From assembly GCA_033961575.1 (NCBI GenBank), contig CM066733.1, forward strand, positions 133,288,421 through 133,352,420: DNA of 64,000 nt. The letters run 5' to 3'. Every line of letters begins with the position of its first letter. Position 1 is the stretch's first letter. The DNA is from Aselliscus stoliczkanus (lineage: Eukaryota; Chordata; Mammalia; Chiroptera; Hipposideridae). The position numbers were made by a program, and so were the translations under genes. This document shows positions 53,683-64,000 of this stretch, piece by piece. The notes beneath the pieces were generated by a model. That model was given only the letters and a program-made list of their open reading frames with translations. It made no database searches and was not told the DNA's origin.

Positions 53683-53834
53683 ATACAACACACTCAGGGG
53701 AAATTGGTACCAAGAAAAAGGTGAAAAGACTGCTAAGCTTTCAGAGATACTTCCATGCATCAAGGCTGCTTCGTGGAATTATACCACAGGCCTCTCTCCA
53801 CCTACTGGATGAAGACTATCTTGGACAAGCAAGG
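53683..53834 (+). CDS. PDE7B: PDE7B coding exon (152 nt), linker into catalytic domain
   Basis: The acceptor TTTCACAG ends at 53682 and the donor GTGAGC begins at 53835. With the A carried over from the previous exon it reads NTTHSGEIGTKKKVKRLLSF, continues through QRYFHASRLLRGIIPQ, and ends DEDYLGQAR at phase 0. This covers about residues 56-106 of the human protein: a basic KKKVKR stretch, then the helical region leading to the catalytic domain. Differences from human recalled from memory are His for Tyr in the TTHSG stretch and Ser for Pro after IIPQA. An Alu-sized SINE lies only about 200 bp upstream (A-long, ending at 53484), close to the branch-point region but leaving the acceptor intact. 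Confidence 0.96.
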
Positions 53835-53879
53835 GTGAGCTAGCTATCCACATGTCACATCACAGCAGGCCAGTGGCCG

Positions 53880-54085
53880 AGAGCACGTGCCTCTACTAAT
53901 AACATCCAGATTTGAGTCCTACCTCTCCACTGATGCTCTGTGACTCTGGCAGTAACTCAGCATGTGTGGACTTTTTTCTTAAATATAAAGTGAAGTTAAT
54001 AGAAACACCTCATAGGGGTGATACAGAGATTAAATGAGGTAAAGCATGTTTACATGCTTAATATATTCATGCCTAGCTATTTTCA
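53880..54085 (+). repeat. MIR SINE
   Basis: ATTTGAGTCCTACCTCTCCA, TCTGTGACTCTGGCAGTAAC and GAGATTAAATGAGGTAAAGC. Confidence 0.7.
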
Positions 54086-54774
54086 TTTTTATAAATGTGC
54101 AAATCATATTTGCAGAACACTAAGTACAGTAAACTTGGGGACTGATCATTCATTAATGAGACAATAACTAAATTTTCAGCCCATTGAATGATCTCACTAA
54201 AATAGCTACACTGAAATTAACCCAATAATTACCAACTCTTAATTCAATTTTAGGCTATCAAAATGGTGCATTATGCTTTTTATAAATTTTAATTCATTTA
54301 AATAATTTTTACTAATTTTGCAATTATTTTTACAATTCATTGGTCCAACTGAGAGTAGAAATTAGCATGTGACAATTTAAAAAAAAAAAAAGCTTACAGG
54401 CTATCTGTAGCTCAAACTGCCAAAGGAATTTAAATTTCAGGAATAAACTGCCTCAGTCTAAATAGAAGTTAAAGGTAGTATCTTATAGTTTACATGCTAA
54501 GTAATATTATGCTGTCTATATGGTGTTAAGAAATATGTACTATTAAGAAATAAGAAGCAAGTAATGCCAGAAGAACTAATTCCCAATATTAGGTCTACAA
54601 AAGAAGAAAAAAAAATCACTCCTTCTAACAACCCAAGACCTGAGAGTGAGTGAATGTTTGTTTGCTTGTTCATTTGTTTGGTTAGAGGAGAGCAAGACTA
54701 AGCTCTCAGCATTGGAGCACTCCCGGTGGTGCCTCCCCTCTCAAGAAAGGCAACATTGAGACAGAAAGAATAGC

Positions 54775-54880
54775 AGGCCAGAATTCAGATTATCAGAGAT
54801 CAAGCCCTGGCTCTGCCGTTAGATTTGTATGACTTGGATAAAATGCTCACTCGGTCTAGACCTCACAAGTAACCTCTTAC
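54775..54880 (+). repeat. MIR SINE fragment
   Basis: CCCTGGCTCTGCCGTTAGAT and GTATGACTTGGATAAAAT match the first half of MIR. Confidence 0.5.
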
Positions 54881-55125
54881 CCCTCCATTTTTCTGTTGTG
54901 AAAGTCTTTGTGTGCCATGATGAAGCCTTTGGATTTTATCATAAGACACAAAGAAGCCATTCAGGGGCAGGTAGAGGAGAGCAAGCTGGTCCTTACTAGA
55001 AGCAGTGGCTGTGAGAGGAGAGGACGGCCCAGTTGCAGGAGATACAGTAAGGATGGAATCAGCAACTGGAACTTTGTGTCTGACTGAGAGTTAACACCAT
55101 CTAATTCTAGACTTGGGGTATTTTT

Positions 55126-55560
55126 TTTTCCCAAGGAACGCCCTCATGCTACTTATTTTTTTATTTAAGTAAATTTATTAGGGTGACAACGGTTAGCAAA
55201 ATTACATAGGTTTCAAGTGTGCATTACTATATTACAGCATCACTATATTCTGCCATAAGAAAAGATGAAATACTGCCATTTTTGACCACTTGAATGGATC
55301 TTTAGATTATTGTGCAAAGCAAAATAAGTCAGACAGAAAAAGTTGAGAACCAAATGACTTCACTCATACGTGGGGTATAAAACTGAAAGTAACAATGGAA
55401 CAAGACAAACAAACAAAGAAACAAAAACTCATAGACACAGACAGCAGTTTAGTGGTTACCAGAGAGTAAGGGGGGAGCAGGGATGGTCGAAGAGGGTCAA
55501 GGGGTTCGAATATATGGTGATGGAAGGAGAACTGACTCTGGGTGGAGGCATGGGGTATTT
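55126..55560 (+). mobile_element. L1 3' fragment, probably inverted
   Basis: 55150-55255 looks like antisense L1 3' end ('ACATAGGTTTCAAGTGTGCA'). From about 55256 the sense 3' end follows ('GCAAAATAAGTCAGACAG', 'CACTCATACGTGG', 'TAGTGGTTACCAGAGAG'). A possible duplication TGGGGTATTTTT lies at 55114 and 55551. Confidence 0.65.
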
Positions 55561-55809
55561 TTAAAAAGAAAAATAGGATAATAAGCCTACATTGGACAGT
55601 AGGACTTTAAATTTCCCAATATTTTCAATTGCTCCCTCTTCAGTTTCCTATTACAGTGGTTAATTTCATAATTTATCCACATTGAGCAGAGTAATGTGCT
55701 CAGCAATCATTTTGACTTTTCTTTTTAATTTATTGTAAACCTTCTCCCTTAAGTGAATAGTACTTTGTGATGTAGAGATTTTACTAAACTACAATTTTAA
55801 CAGATCTCT

Positions 55810-56070
55810 AACGTGTGTGCTTACTATGTATGTACAAGCACGGTTTTAAGCACTTATATTACATATATTTATGTTTACATATATATAGATGACCTTATTT
55901 AATCTTCAAAGCAACCCTCTGAGGTAATAATATCAGCCACTTTTTTCAAATTAGAAAACTGAGATACAGAGAGTTTAAGGAATTTGCCCAAGTTACCACA
56001 GCCAGTAAGAGACGTGGCTGACATTAGACCTGACAGTCTGATTCTTGAGCCTTTCCCCTTAACGCTCTTC
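55810..56070 (-). repeat. MIR SINE, antisense
   Basis: TTATTTAATCTTCAAAGCAA, CTGAGGTAATAATATCAGCC, GAGATACAGAGAGTTTAAGG and GAATTTGCCCAAGTTACCAC. Confidence 0.75.
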
Positions 56071-56239
56071 TTTATCAAGTAGAGAAAACGATTTGTTTTA
56101 CTGTAAACCAGTTGTACATAGTTAGTAGTATGCTACTTACTATTTTCAACTGTTCAATTGTTGAATTCACTGTCTCAGAGTAAACGTTTGAGTCTCTGGT
56201 GTGATTCAATTGAGTGCTATTTTTTGTTTGCCTTTTCAG

Positions 56240-56303
56240 CATATGCTCTCCAAAGTGGGAATGTGGGATTTTGACATTTTCTTGTTTGATCGCTTGACAA
56301 ATG
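56240..56303 (+). CDS. PDE7B: PDE7B coding exon (64 nt)
   Basis: The acceptor is TGCCTTTTCAG and the donor GTAAGT begins at 56304. The exon encodes HMLSKVGMWDFDIFLFDRLT plus Asn and ends on the first base of a Gly codon (phase 1). The motif W-D-F-D-I-F is typical of the first helices of PDE4/PDE7-type catalytic domains. There are 21 complete codons and no insertions relative to the family. The exon is too short to be recognised as an isolated ORF; its identity rests on the conserved peptide and the phase match with both neighbours. Confidence 0.96.
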
Positions 56304-57963
56304 GTAAGTCACCAAAAGAATTCTCACTAAAATATACACCATAATTTAGGATTAATTTCATGAAAACAAAATTTATTTTTAAACACTGTTATTCCTTTTT
56401 CCTTCTTTCCCCACTTTCATTAAGTCTCCAGCCACTGAAGGACAAGGGCAAAGGAAAATTAGTTCAGATGAAGAATAAGGACTGAATTTGGCTTTAGAAT
56501 CTTAAAACATTTCCTTCTGGCCTTGATAATCCCAAAGGAATTTGGAAAGCACAGATTAGTTTCTGTCCTTGCAGAATACTTTGGCCACATCCAAAAAGAG
56601 GAAGTTCATTGTTGGTTGATGCAAATTAAAACACAAAAGCTCATCTGATCAGCCCTGACTCTCACAGCCCAGGTGTTTATGCATTTTCCGTGAGTCAAAC
56701 CTGCCCTATTGCAGGAATTGTTCAGGTATGTTTGGCATCATCTGAAGAAAACAATTGCTGAAGATAGAGTATAAAAGCTTAAGCTGCAGCTGAAGGAAAA
56801 ATTAGATATTCTCATTGGTTTCACTTTTTAAATTTGTGTGCCTTATAGGCTTCTTTTAAGAGAATAATAAAGACTATTATATTTTCATCTGCCCATTAAA
56901 CAAATGCTGATAAGCTTAGGGAGCTAGTGAAAGATGGCACACTTAATGTTATCCTTTGTGTGTCCCACCATTAACCCAGCTTGTGCTTTAAGTCATTACC
57001 GATGGTTTTCTCACCATTCAATTACTTGACAAAGAACATACAGTGGAAAGAGATGCAGCCTAAGACCATGAAACTGAGCTTTACACTGTGGAAAGCTAAC
57101 TAGACCATCAAGGGATGGATCCCATAATCACGTATTTCCCTTTGCCCTAGTCAACTGAGAAATGGGTACCAGTAAATGAAATTAACTGTGAACAAAAGAA
57201 TTTGTTAAATGGTATTTGTTTAAAGAGAGTATAATCAGAATTCTTGTAAAAATATGAAAAGAGCATGTCAAAGATGGTATTTAACTCAATTAATTAGAGA
57301 TCCAGTAAGATGCTACAACTAGTTCAAAGGAGAATTCAAAGGGCCACATATATATGCACAGTGAGAAATGCTAAAATAAATTAAAAAATAGCTGCAAAAC
57401 TTGGAGGGGAAAATCAATTGTATTTCCACCTGACTAATTTCATCTGCATGTATATGGACAAGAATCACTTGAAATGCTTTCCGTTGTCTACAACTTTGTT
57501 ATGAAATAGCTCTAACACAGTGAAAGATGCAGAAACACATAGAATCAGGTACCCTGGAAGAGTGTGCTTAGGCAACACCTACTTTTCCATTTAAGACATC
57601 CAGTCATCTTCTTGGTCCATTTCAAAGCCTTTTATAAACTATAATGTTTTTAAAATTCAAAATCATTATTCTTTAATAAACAATATTTCTTGAATGCTTA
57701 CAAGTTATAGTGGCTTCAATTGTGCATCCCTGCTAGCTTGAGTTATAAAATAAGTCATGGTCAAATCTCATCTTGGGTGGTTTTCCATAGGAAAAAAAAA
57801 GACTATGACTATTAAGCAATATGACGCCTTAAATACCCATGTAAATGCAGGAACTAATTGGAAGCAACTTAAGACACATTTCAAGTGACCATCAAACTGT
57901 GCCTTTAAAAAAATATCCATACACACACACACACACACCTACATACATCTACAAACATCTGCG

Positions 57964-58003
<40 letters not shown>

Positions 58004-58243
58004 GCAAAGACTCCTCTTAACATTTTCATTGCCTTTGGTGTAGGGAGAAGATATGAGCTAATTTTACTTGTACAATAAGAGAAAACCTAGTAATAATATC
58101 TTTTATACTTGAATAATTTCAAATTTAAAGGGGGAAAGAAGTGATTTTATTGGAAAACTTTCACAGAAACTTTGGATGCTATTGTAAATCTTGATATTTT
58201 AATGGTGATGAAAATGAGTATTGTTTTAACCGTTTTTCTGTAG
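56304..58243 (+). other. PDE7B: PDE7B intron, 1.9 kb
   Basis: Mostly repeat-free. Contains an (AC)n tract at 57921-58000. The 56400-56770 part has the look of conserved non-coding DNA (see findings). Confidence 0.9.
57921..58000. repeat. Compound (AC)n microsatellite
   Basis: (AC)9 at 57921-57938, a short degenerate spacer, then (CA)n at 57962-58000. It lies 245 bp upstream of a PDE7B exon. Confidence 0.96.
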
Positions 58244-58339
58244 GGAATAGCCTGGTAACACTGCTGTGCCACCTCTTCAACACCCATGGACTCATTCACC
58301 ATTTCAAGTTAGATATGGTAACCTTACACAGGTTTTTAG
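58244..58339 (+). CDS. PDE7B: PDE7B coding exon (96 nt)
   Basis: The acceptor CTGTAG ends at 58243 and the donor GTAAGT starts at 58340. The exon completes a Gly codon, then encodes [20 protein letters not shown] and [11 protein letters not shown], ending on the first base of a Val codon. This is an alpha-helical part of the catalytic domain just before the first metal-binding motif. PDE7A has clearly different residues in the second half of this exon, which supports the PDE7B assignment. There are 31 complete codons and phase 1 at both ends, so skipping this exon alone would keep the frame (96 nt = 32 codons). Confidence 0.96.
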
Positions 58340-58704
58340 GTAAGTCTTTTTTTCTGCATCCCTATCTCCTTCCCAAGAATAATGGAAGTCCACAATATTA
58401 TTTTTTAATATAAAGTGGCAAGAACCATAGCATGGTTGATGAAGACCTCAAATTAATCTTAAATTATTTCATCTTAATTTAAAAATATGGTTTAATCATT
58501 TAAATCACTGAAAAAAATATTTACTTGATTAGTTATATTTACAAAAGTTGAAGGCTATATACAGAAAACCATCAAGAACATGTAACTGTCAACGAAGTTA
58601 CTGATCTGCTCACATATCAACAAAACCCCAGAAAGGTGTGCCTCAAATCATTCCAATCTGACATGAGTTGTTGAAAATCTTCAATAATTTTTTTTAAATA
58701 ATAA

Positions 58705-58945
58705 GAACTACCATTTATGCAGTGCCCCCTACATGCAGGATGCTGTTGTTATGCTATTTCTAACCATTTCAATAACCCTGCAAGTAGGCATTATCATCAC
58801 CATTTGGCCCTCAGTTAAGGAGAACTGCAAAGAGGTTTCAAAAAAATTGCTCAAGGTCAACAACTTATAATTGGCAGAGCCTCAATCAAAGCCCAAGTCT
58901 CTCTGACTTGAAAGGCTACCATCTTTCCACTCAACTCCACCATTA
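58705..58945 (-). repeat. MIR SINE, antisense
   Basis: CAATAACCCTGCAAGTAGGC, CATTATCATCACCATTT and TTGCTCAAGGTCAACAACTT. Confidence 0.7.
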
Positions 58946-59169
58946 CTCTCTATTAAAAGCAGCCCCTGTTCTTATTTGGCTTTCTGTTCATTCTTATTTG
59001 CCTGCCAGTGAATGATCCAGGGCACACTTTTAATCACAAAATGACTTCCTGCTGCCACTTAGCATGTTTCTGGTTTCTTTGACTTACCCCTTGGCTGTGC
59101 TTTGAATTTGAAAGCTGACTTGATGCCATCAAGAGTAAAATAATAGTGACAATGATAGCAAAAGTAGCA

Positions 59170-59345
59170 GCTGCAACAACCAGGATTAAATATGCTGGGA
59201 ACTCTTTTAAGGATTTGCATATATTAACACATTTAATTTACAGTCTCCTTTTAAGATTGGGATTATTGTTACCCCCATTTTATAGAGAAGGAAACTTGTG
59301 GTTAAGTAATTTACCCAGTACAAATAAGTGCCCTGAGTTTAAATA
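59170..59345 (-). repeat. MIR SINE fragment, antisense
   Basis: TTGTTACCCCCATTTTATAG, AGAAGGAAACTTGTGGTTAA and GTAATTTACCCAGTACAAAT. Confidence 0.7.
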
Positions 59346-60400
59346 TAATTGTAAAATAAACCTGCTGAATAAAAGATATACGTGGCACAACAGACATTTT
59401 TGAAACAAACTATAATGTGGCTCAGTTTCAGAACTACAAATAACCTCCACCTCATTGGATTTATATTGCTTGAGCAAAGTAATGTCCATGAATAAGGCCA
59501 AATAATTTTGGTTTGTCTAAAGAGAAAGAATACAAATGCTTTGGACATGAGTTTGCACCCAATATACATGCAAAGAATGTAAAGATTTGGTAGCAGAAAT
59601 AACACCAGAATCCAGAGCCAAATTCATAGCATGGGCTGAGAAAATATGGCCACACTTTCAGATCTAGACGTTCTCTACGCTCTGATTATATTGCATTTTA
59701 AGCATTGCCTTATTAGCTGAAGAAGGCTGTGGCTTCTGTAAATAGCAGACCAAAGTTGCCTTGCTTATGTCTCTGTTTGGTTCCAAGAGTACTCTGGTCC
59801 TTAGATTGGAAAGGTATGAAAGATGATCACTTAATCTGAATAAGGTAGAAATAAAACCAAGGAGTCCTCAGTTGAATCAACAAAGTACCTTGAATTTCTG
59901 CTTGAAGTATTCCCAGATTTGCTTTAGTCAGTATTTGTTATTCCAGTGATAAATCCGTCTTTGGATATCAGGAGCCTGATGCTACTAAGACTCTTTAAGG
60001 GGAACTTCTTTTATGGCATATTATTCATAAATGGCAGCAAACTTAAATAATTAAACTATAGTGTGAAGTAAAGTTGTCCTTTTCCCACATATTTATTTTT
60101 TCCTATGAATGAAAGCCTTCATGAATGCCAGACAGGGGTAATTTATGAAGGTGGTGAGGGTTCCCAAGGGCCTCACGAATCCTTCTAGCCTTTCTCCCAT
60201 CTGCCCTCCCCCTCCTCTCCACTAAAAACAGATCAGGAGAACTGGCAAGACTTATAAACCATGTTCATTTTTAAAGAATCCCCAGGCTGCACATTTTGGA
60301 GACACTGATACTTTTAAGCAAAAGGAACCCTCATAAGTCTGAGCTAGTATGCCCTTCCTGTTTTGGTTTTAGCTGATTGAGTTATCTATTTACCTCCCAG

Positions 60401-60501
60401 TCATGGTTCAAGAAGATTACCACAGCCAAAATCCATATCACAATGCTGTTCACGCGGCTGATGTCACCCAGGCCATGCACTGCTACCTGAAGGAGCCAAA
60501 G
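60401..60501 (+). CDS. PDE7B: PDE7B coding exon (101 nt) with first metal-binding motif
   Basis: The acceptor TTTACCTCCCAG ends at 60400 and the donor GTAAGG starts at 60502. The exon encodes [20 protein letters not shown] then [14 protein letters not shown], ending at phase 0. The HNAVHAADV block is the class I phosphodiesterase motif. In this family the first His is the proton donor for the leaving group and the second His is a ligand of the catalytic metal site. Both are present, so the copy looks catalytically competent as far as it can be seen. It is followed within 2 kb by the HD motif exon. Confidence 0.97.
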
Positions 60502-62306
60502 GTAAGGCAAGAGCCGGTGCCTCCTCAACCATATGGAAATGCCAGCTAACTACCTGCTCATCCCAAACCACCCAATATATCAGAATAACTTGTTATGGGT
60601 CATTCACATAGGAACACAAATTGTTTCTATTAAAGTCCTAGTATCAACTCTGAAAATCGTACAGCACTCATGAAAGAGGATATAAACTTTCTGAGACTTT
60701 TCATAATTTGTATATTTTTCAAGGCTACATTAAGACAAAAACAATGCTCTCTCAACAATTTCCATCTTAGGCATCGTCAAGAGTCCCAGGATCTAGCTGT
60801 TTTGCCTTGGACCTGTATCACAAATGGTACCACCACTGAAGTTTTCTGGAAAAAGTCTCCCACCTCATGGTTTTTCATTGACAGATAGAATCAAAACTCC
60901 TCAAGGCTCAAGCTTGCTTAGATGTGATAAACCAATCCAAAATTAAAAATACAATCATCATGCTTGTTACTCAAAATCAAGGCATTTCTTAGCCATATAA
61001 CTTAGTTGGTATACCATATGAGTTTTCTTAAGGTTTCTGGAAAACAATATCCCAGGGGCCGGCCGAGTGGCGCATTGGTTAAGCGCTGGTTTGGGGATGC
61101 CAGCAGCCCCGGTTCGGATCCCACATGAGGGCCAATGACACTGCCCTCTACAGCTAACAGCAGCTCCACCTGGAGCTGGGCTGTGCGAGCCCCGGTGATG
61201 GTGTGGGCTGCAGCCCCTGCTGCAGTGGGCTGCCATAGGCTACAGTGAGTGGCCCGCAGCCAGCGTGAGCGGCTGGCAGCCAAGCTTGAGCTGCCAATAG
61301 CCACGATGAGCGACATCCAGAGGCCAGCGACCGATTTGCCTCATCCAGGAAGAGCGCAATGACGATACCAACAGTGAAGCAACATCCTCCGCAACTAAAC
61401 TGAAGAACAAAAAGACAGCAACTTGTCTGTTCCCCTTCCCTGATTCCCCAACGCTGTTCCCCTCCACCAATTCCCCAATAAAATCTTAAAAAAAAACACA
61501 ACAATATCCCAGCCCAAGACTCTGTTTAGTTCAATCAATTTTATCATCAACCACTGACCATACAGATGCCAGACAGTCATTTTCAAGACAAAACTAGGTA
61601 GATGCCTCATCCATATAAAATAGCTTAAAGACATTACCAGTTTTGTTTTATAATTTCTAAGTCGTCTGAGAATTGTAATATATCACACAGTTGTATATTT
61701 AAAGTTAATACTGGATTCCTATCCTTATTTTCCTAGCTAACCAAAAAAATCACAGATTCTCACACATTCAGCTGCTATTGACTACACATTGAAGAAATAT
61801 GCAAATTTTACAATTCAGCCCACACTTGATTTCATATTCAAAGAAGTGGATCAAGATAGTGAATGAGTGAAATACACAAATTATTTTTTTCATGTGTCCA
61901 TCGCTTCAGCTTTAACTTTTTCCTTCATTTACAGCTTTCTGTAGAAGCAAGGCTGATTTTAGGCTCCACCTTCTCCCTGCCCATCATAGAGCAGTGTTGC
62001 TGAGAGGCAAAGACCCTACAACAACAAAAGGAAACAGTGGTGGGGCATAGAGGGAGTAAGGGGGCAGGGAGGTACCTGAAATACCTGCACACTTGGACTC
62101 CCTTAATTCCTTTCCAGGCAGTCCTTTCTTTTTCCTTGCGATTCCATGTGACTATCATCTCATTCACTGCTTCAGGGGGTAAAGGTCTAGATGAAAGGCC
62201 TGAACAATACTTTGATGATTCACTCCATTTGATTTAGCCAAAACAAATGTTAACCTACTTGTGAAAACACACCCATCAGTCAGTCTCCCATTTGTTTTTT
62301 TAACAG
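60502..62306 (+). other. PDE7B: PDE7B intron, 1.8 kb
   Basis: Contains the complete sense-oriented A-long SINE at 61056-61500, including its AATAAA. The rest is unique sequence. Confidence 0.9.
61056..61500 (+). mobile_element. SINE A-long, sense, full length
   Basis: Head GGGCCGGCCGAGTGGCGCAT, B box GGTTCGGATCC, CACTGCCCTCTACAGCTAAC junction to the private middle, then the 3' body ending TTCCCCAATAAAATCTT plus A-rich tail. A perfect 12-bp duplication ACAATATCCCAG lies at 61044-61055 and 61501-61512. It is the best reference copy in the window. Confidence 0.93.
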
Positions 62307-62438
62307 CTTGCCAGCTTCCTCACACCTCTGGACATCATGCTTGGACTGCTGGCTGCAGCAGCCCACGATGTTGACCACCCAGGGGTGAACCAGCCATTTC
62401 TGATCAAAACTAACCACCACCTCGCCAACCTATATCAG
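62307..62438 (+). CDS. PDE7B: PDE7B coding exon (132 nt) with HD metal-binding motif
   Basis: The acceptor TTTTTTAACAG ends at 62306 and the donor GTAAGA starts at 62439. The exon has 44 whole codons (phase 0 at both ends), encoding [20 protein letters not shown] then [20 protein letters not shown] and [16 protein letters not shown] fits the PDEase I signature (H-D-[hydrophobic]-x-H-x-[AG]-x-x-[NQ]-x-[hydrophobic]). Its His and Asp coordinate the catalytic metal ions. The open frame runs on past the donor to about 62663, but that extension has no family resemblance and is intronic read-through. This is the last coding exon in the window; later catalytic residues, including the glutamine that orients the purine ring, lie downstream. 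Confidence 0.97.
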
Positions 62439-64000
62439 GTAAGAGAGCTCAGCGTTCAGCCAGACACAGTACAGCCAACTGCTTTAGGTCCAATGCTAGA
62501 GCCTGAGTCTCACCCTTGGAGGAAGCTTCATTCAGGGTCAGCCTCCGCAATGACCACAGCCAAAGAGCATGAGTTTGAAATAGGTCCAGGATATCCCCCA
62601 AGAATGATTTCTTTGGCTTACAAAGATATCCAAGGAATTCAATTTGCTCCAACACAGGTTTGAAATTGTTCGCAGTCAAGCAAGTTCTCTAACCCTACTC
62701 TCTGGTGGTCTGGGGATATCTCTTTCCCTGGAAACTATCTCATATACAATGGCAGTTGAAGCCAGTATTTGTAGGATTTCTATAAATGATAGTGGCCAGA
62801 CGCAATCCTAATTCAGGTTTGTGTCTCTAGGGCCATTTCTGGATTTTATTATCTCTGAACCAGAGTTATGTTATCAAAGACAATAAGCATACTTCATTGT
62901 TATAAAAGTTCAGCAACATGAGTACGTTGACCTGGAGAAGTTTTACCTATGCTATTGTTTCAGATATTAAAGCCTATATCATAAATGAATCACTCCCAGA
63001 ATTTTCAATGTGATTCTTTGAAGGCCTTTGGTTGTTATTCACAAAATCTCTGCATACAAAAGAATTATTAACCTCTGCTTTAGTAGATCTTTTGAAAAAA
63101 ATTAGTGCTGAAAAAATTCCCGACAGATCCCCATAAACCAGCTGTATCATACAAGATGTTGCAGCTTGAGGATGCATTGATTTCCAATAAAGCACATTTG
63201 ACACATTTTTAAAAGCCTTTCTCCATCCAGTTAATTAGTTTTTGGCATAGGTAGGAACTGGGGTTCCAAGGTTTATGGCTCCACCTGGAATGTACTTCAG
63301 TACTGGGCTCTCTTGGACGGTCAGCCACCACCCAAAGCTGGGATAGATATGACCTTAAAGAGGAGACAAGAAACTAAGAAAAACTTTTAGATGAGCTAAA
63401 AACTAAACAAAGATAAATAAAAATGGAAAGTAAACTTCCTAAACTATCTCAAAAGCTAAATATATTGCTTGAGAAAAACATAGATATTTGACTGGGGAAA
63501 AACACAGGAATGACGAGGCCAGTAGATTTTCTATTCCTATCAGTTCTGACTTTTTCAAAGATCTTTTATTAGACAAAAGAAATTGATCAACAAGACTGGC
63601 TACTTGATCCATTCTCAAGTAATGTAAATGCTTACATAATTCTAATTTCTCATCATCAAATAAATCATAGAAAGGGACTTTAAGAGAGTATCTACTGCTA
63701 CTGGCTAATTTGTACATACAAATGAGGGTAATAAAACTGTACTTTGACGTGTAGTATATATAAAACACATAATGAATTCTCATTTAGACATGAAGTCAGA
63801 AAGAAATATGCCAGATGTTAAAAACAAGAAAGTGTAGAATTTCATCAGCAATGAATAAGTACTCAATGCTAATTAACAAAAATTGACTCTCCAAAAAAAA
63901 CAACACTCCAATCTATCTTCTTTAAAATGTTCTCTGAAAAGTAGATTCCTTACTCAAACTTTTGAAGTACAAATAATTTTTAATAGTTTTTATTTTAATC
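62439..64000 (+). other. PDE7B: PDE7B intron, incomplete at window end
   Basis: Starts with the GTAAGA donor. No further exon matching the PDE7B peptide after NLYQ (expected to begin NMSVLENHHW in human) was found up to 64000, so the intron is longer than 1.56 kb. No recognisable repeat or gene. Confidence 0.8.

Larger units (their letters stand above)
53835..56239 (+). other. PDE7B: PDE7B intron, 2.4 kb
   Basis: Contains two MIR fragments of opposite orientation, an L1 3' fragment with an inversion (about 55126-55560), and otherwise unique sequence. Confidence 0.9.
58340..60400 (+). other. PDE7B: PDE7B intron, 2.1 kb
   Basis: Holds two antisense MIR fragments (58705-58945 and 59170-59345). 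The remainder is unique AT-rich sequence without a recognisable gene. Confidence 0.9.

Noticed and set aside
62337..62663. Single 108-codon ORF over the last PDE7B exon
   Set aside because: Only the part up to 62438 is exon; the rest follows a canonical GTAAGA donor and shows no phosphodiesterase similarity.

Overview
The window is mammalian nuclear DNA holding the middle of one gene, PDE7B (cAMP-specific 3',5'-cyclic phosphodiesterase 7B), on the + strand. I found six coding exons with canonical AG/GT borders and matching phases: 16352-16435, 53683-53834, 56240-56303, 58244-58339, 60401-60501 and 62307-62438. They join into 629 nt, about 209 codons. This covers the part of the N-terminal region after the first exon(s), the start of the catalytic domain, and the two metal-binding motifs HNAVHAADV and [12 protein letters not shown]. 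The first coding exon(s) lie upstream of the window and the rest of the catalytic domain lies downstream. No other protein gene, tRNA, rRNA or known ncRNA is supported. The many short ORFs are chance frames in introns and repeats.

The organism is a placental mammal. The SINEs are tRNA-derived and not primate Alu, rodent B1/B2, carnivore CAN or equine ERE. One family, with a tRNA-Ile-like head and a CCCCAATAAA tail, resembles the Rhin-1-type SINEs I associate with yinpterochiropteran bats (horseshoe, leaf-nosed and related bats). Bat is therefore my best guess, at moderate confidence. It rests on memory of repeat consensus sequences, not on a search.

Layout. 1-16351 is intron upstream of the first visible exon, with L2, MIR, a (TC)51 tract and a few SINEs. 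16436-53682 is one 37.2-kb intron with a MITE, a hAT element, a Tigger-type element, a twin-primed L1, mosaic L1 debris and a dense SINE cluster at 44.2-48.9 kb. 53835-62306 holds four more coding exons separated by introns of about 1.8-2.4 kb. 62439-64000 is intron.

I see no unknown gene system. The most interesting material is in the mobile elements. A ~110-bp SINE (called A here), a ~165-bp SINE (B) and a ~200-245-bp SINE (C) coexist with a ~430-450-bp form (A-long). A-long looks like a mosaic of an A head, a private middle and a C-type 3' body. Many copies have clear target-site duplications (TSDs), and several form inverted pairs inside the PDE7B pre-mRNA.
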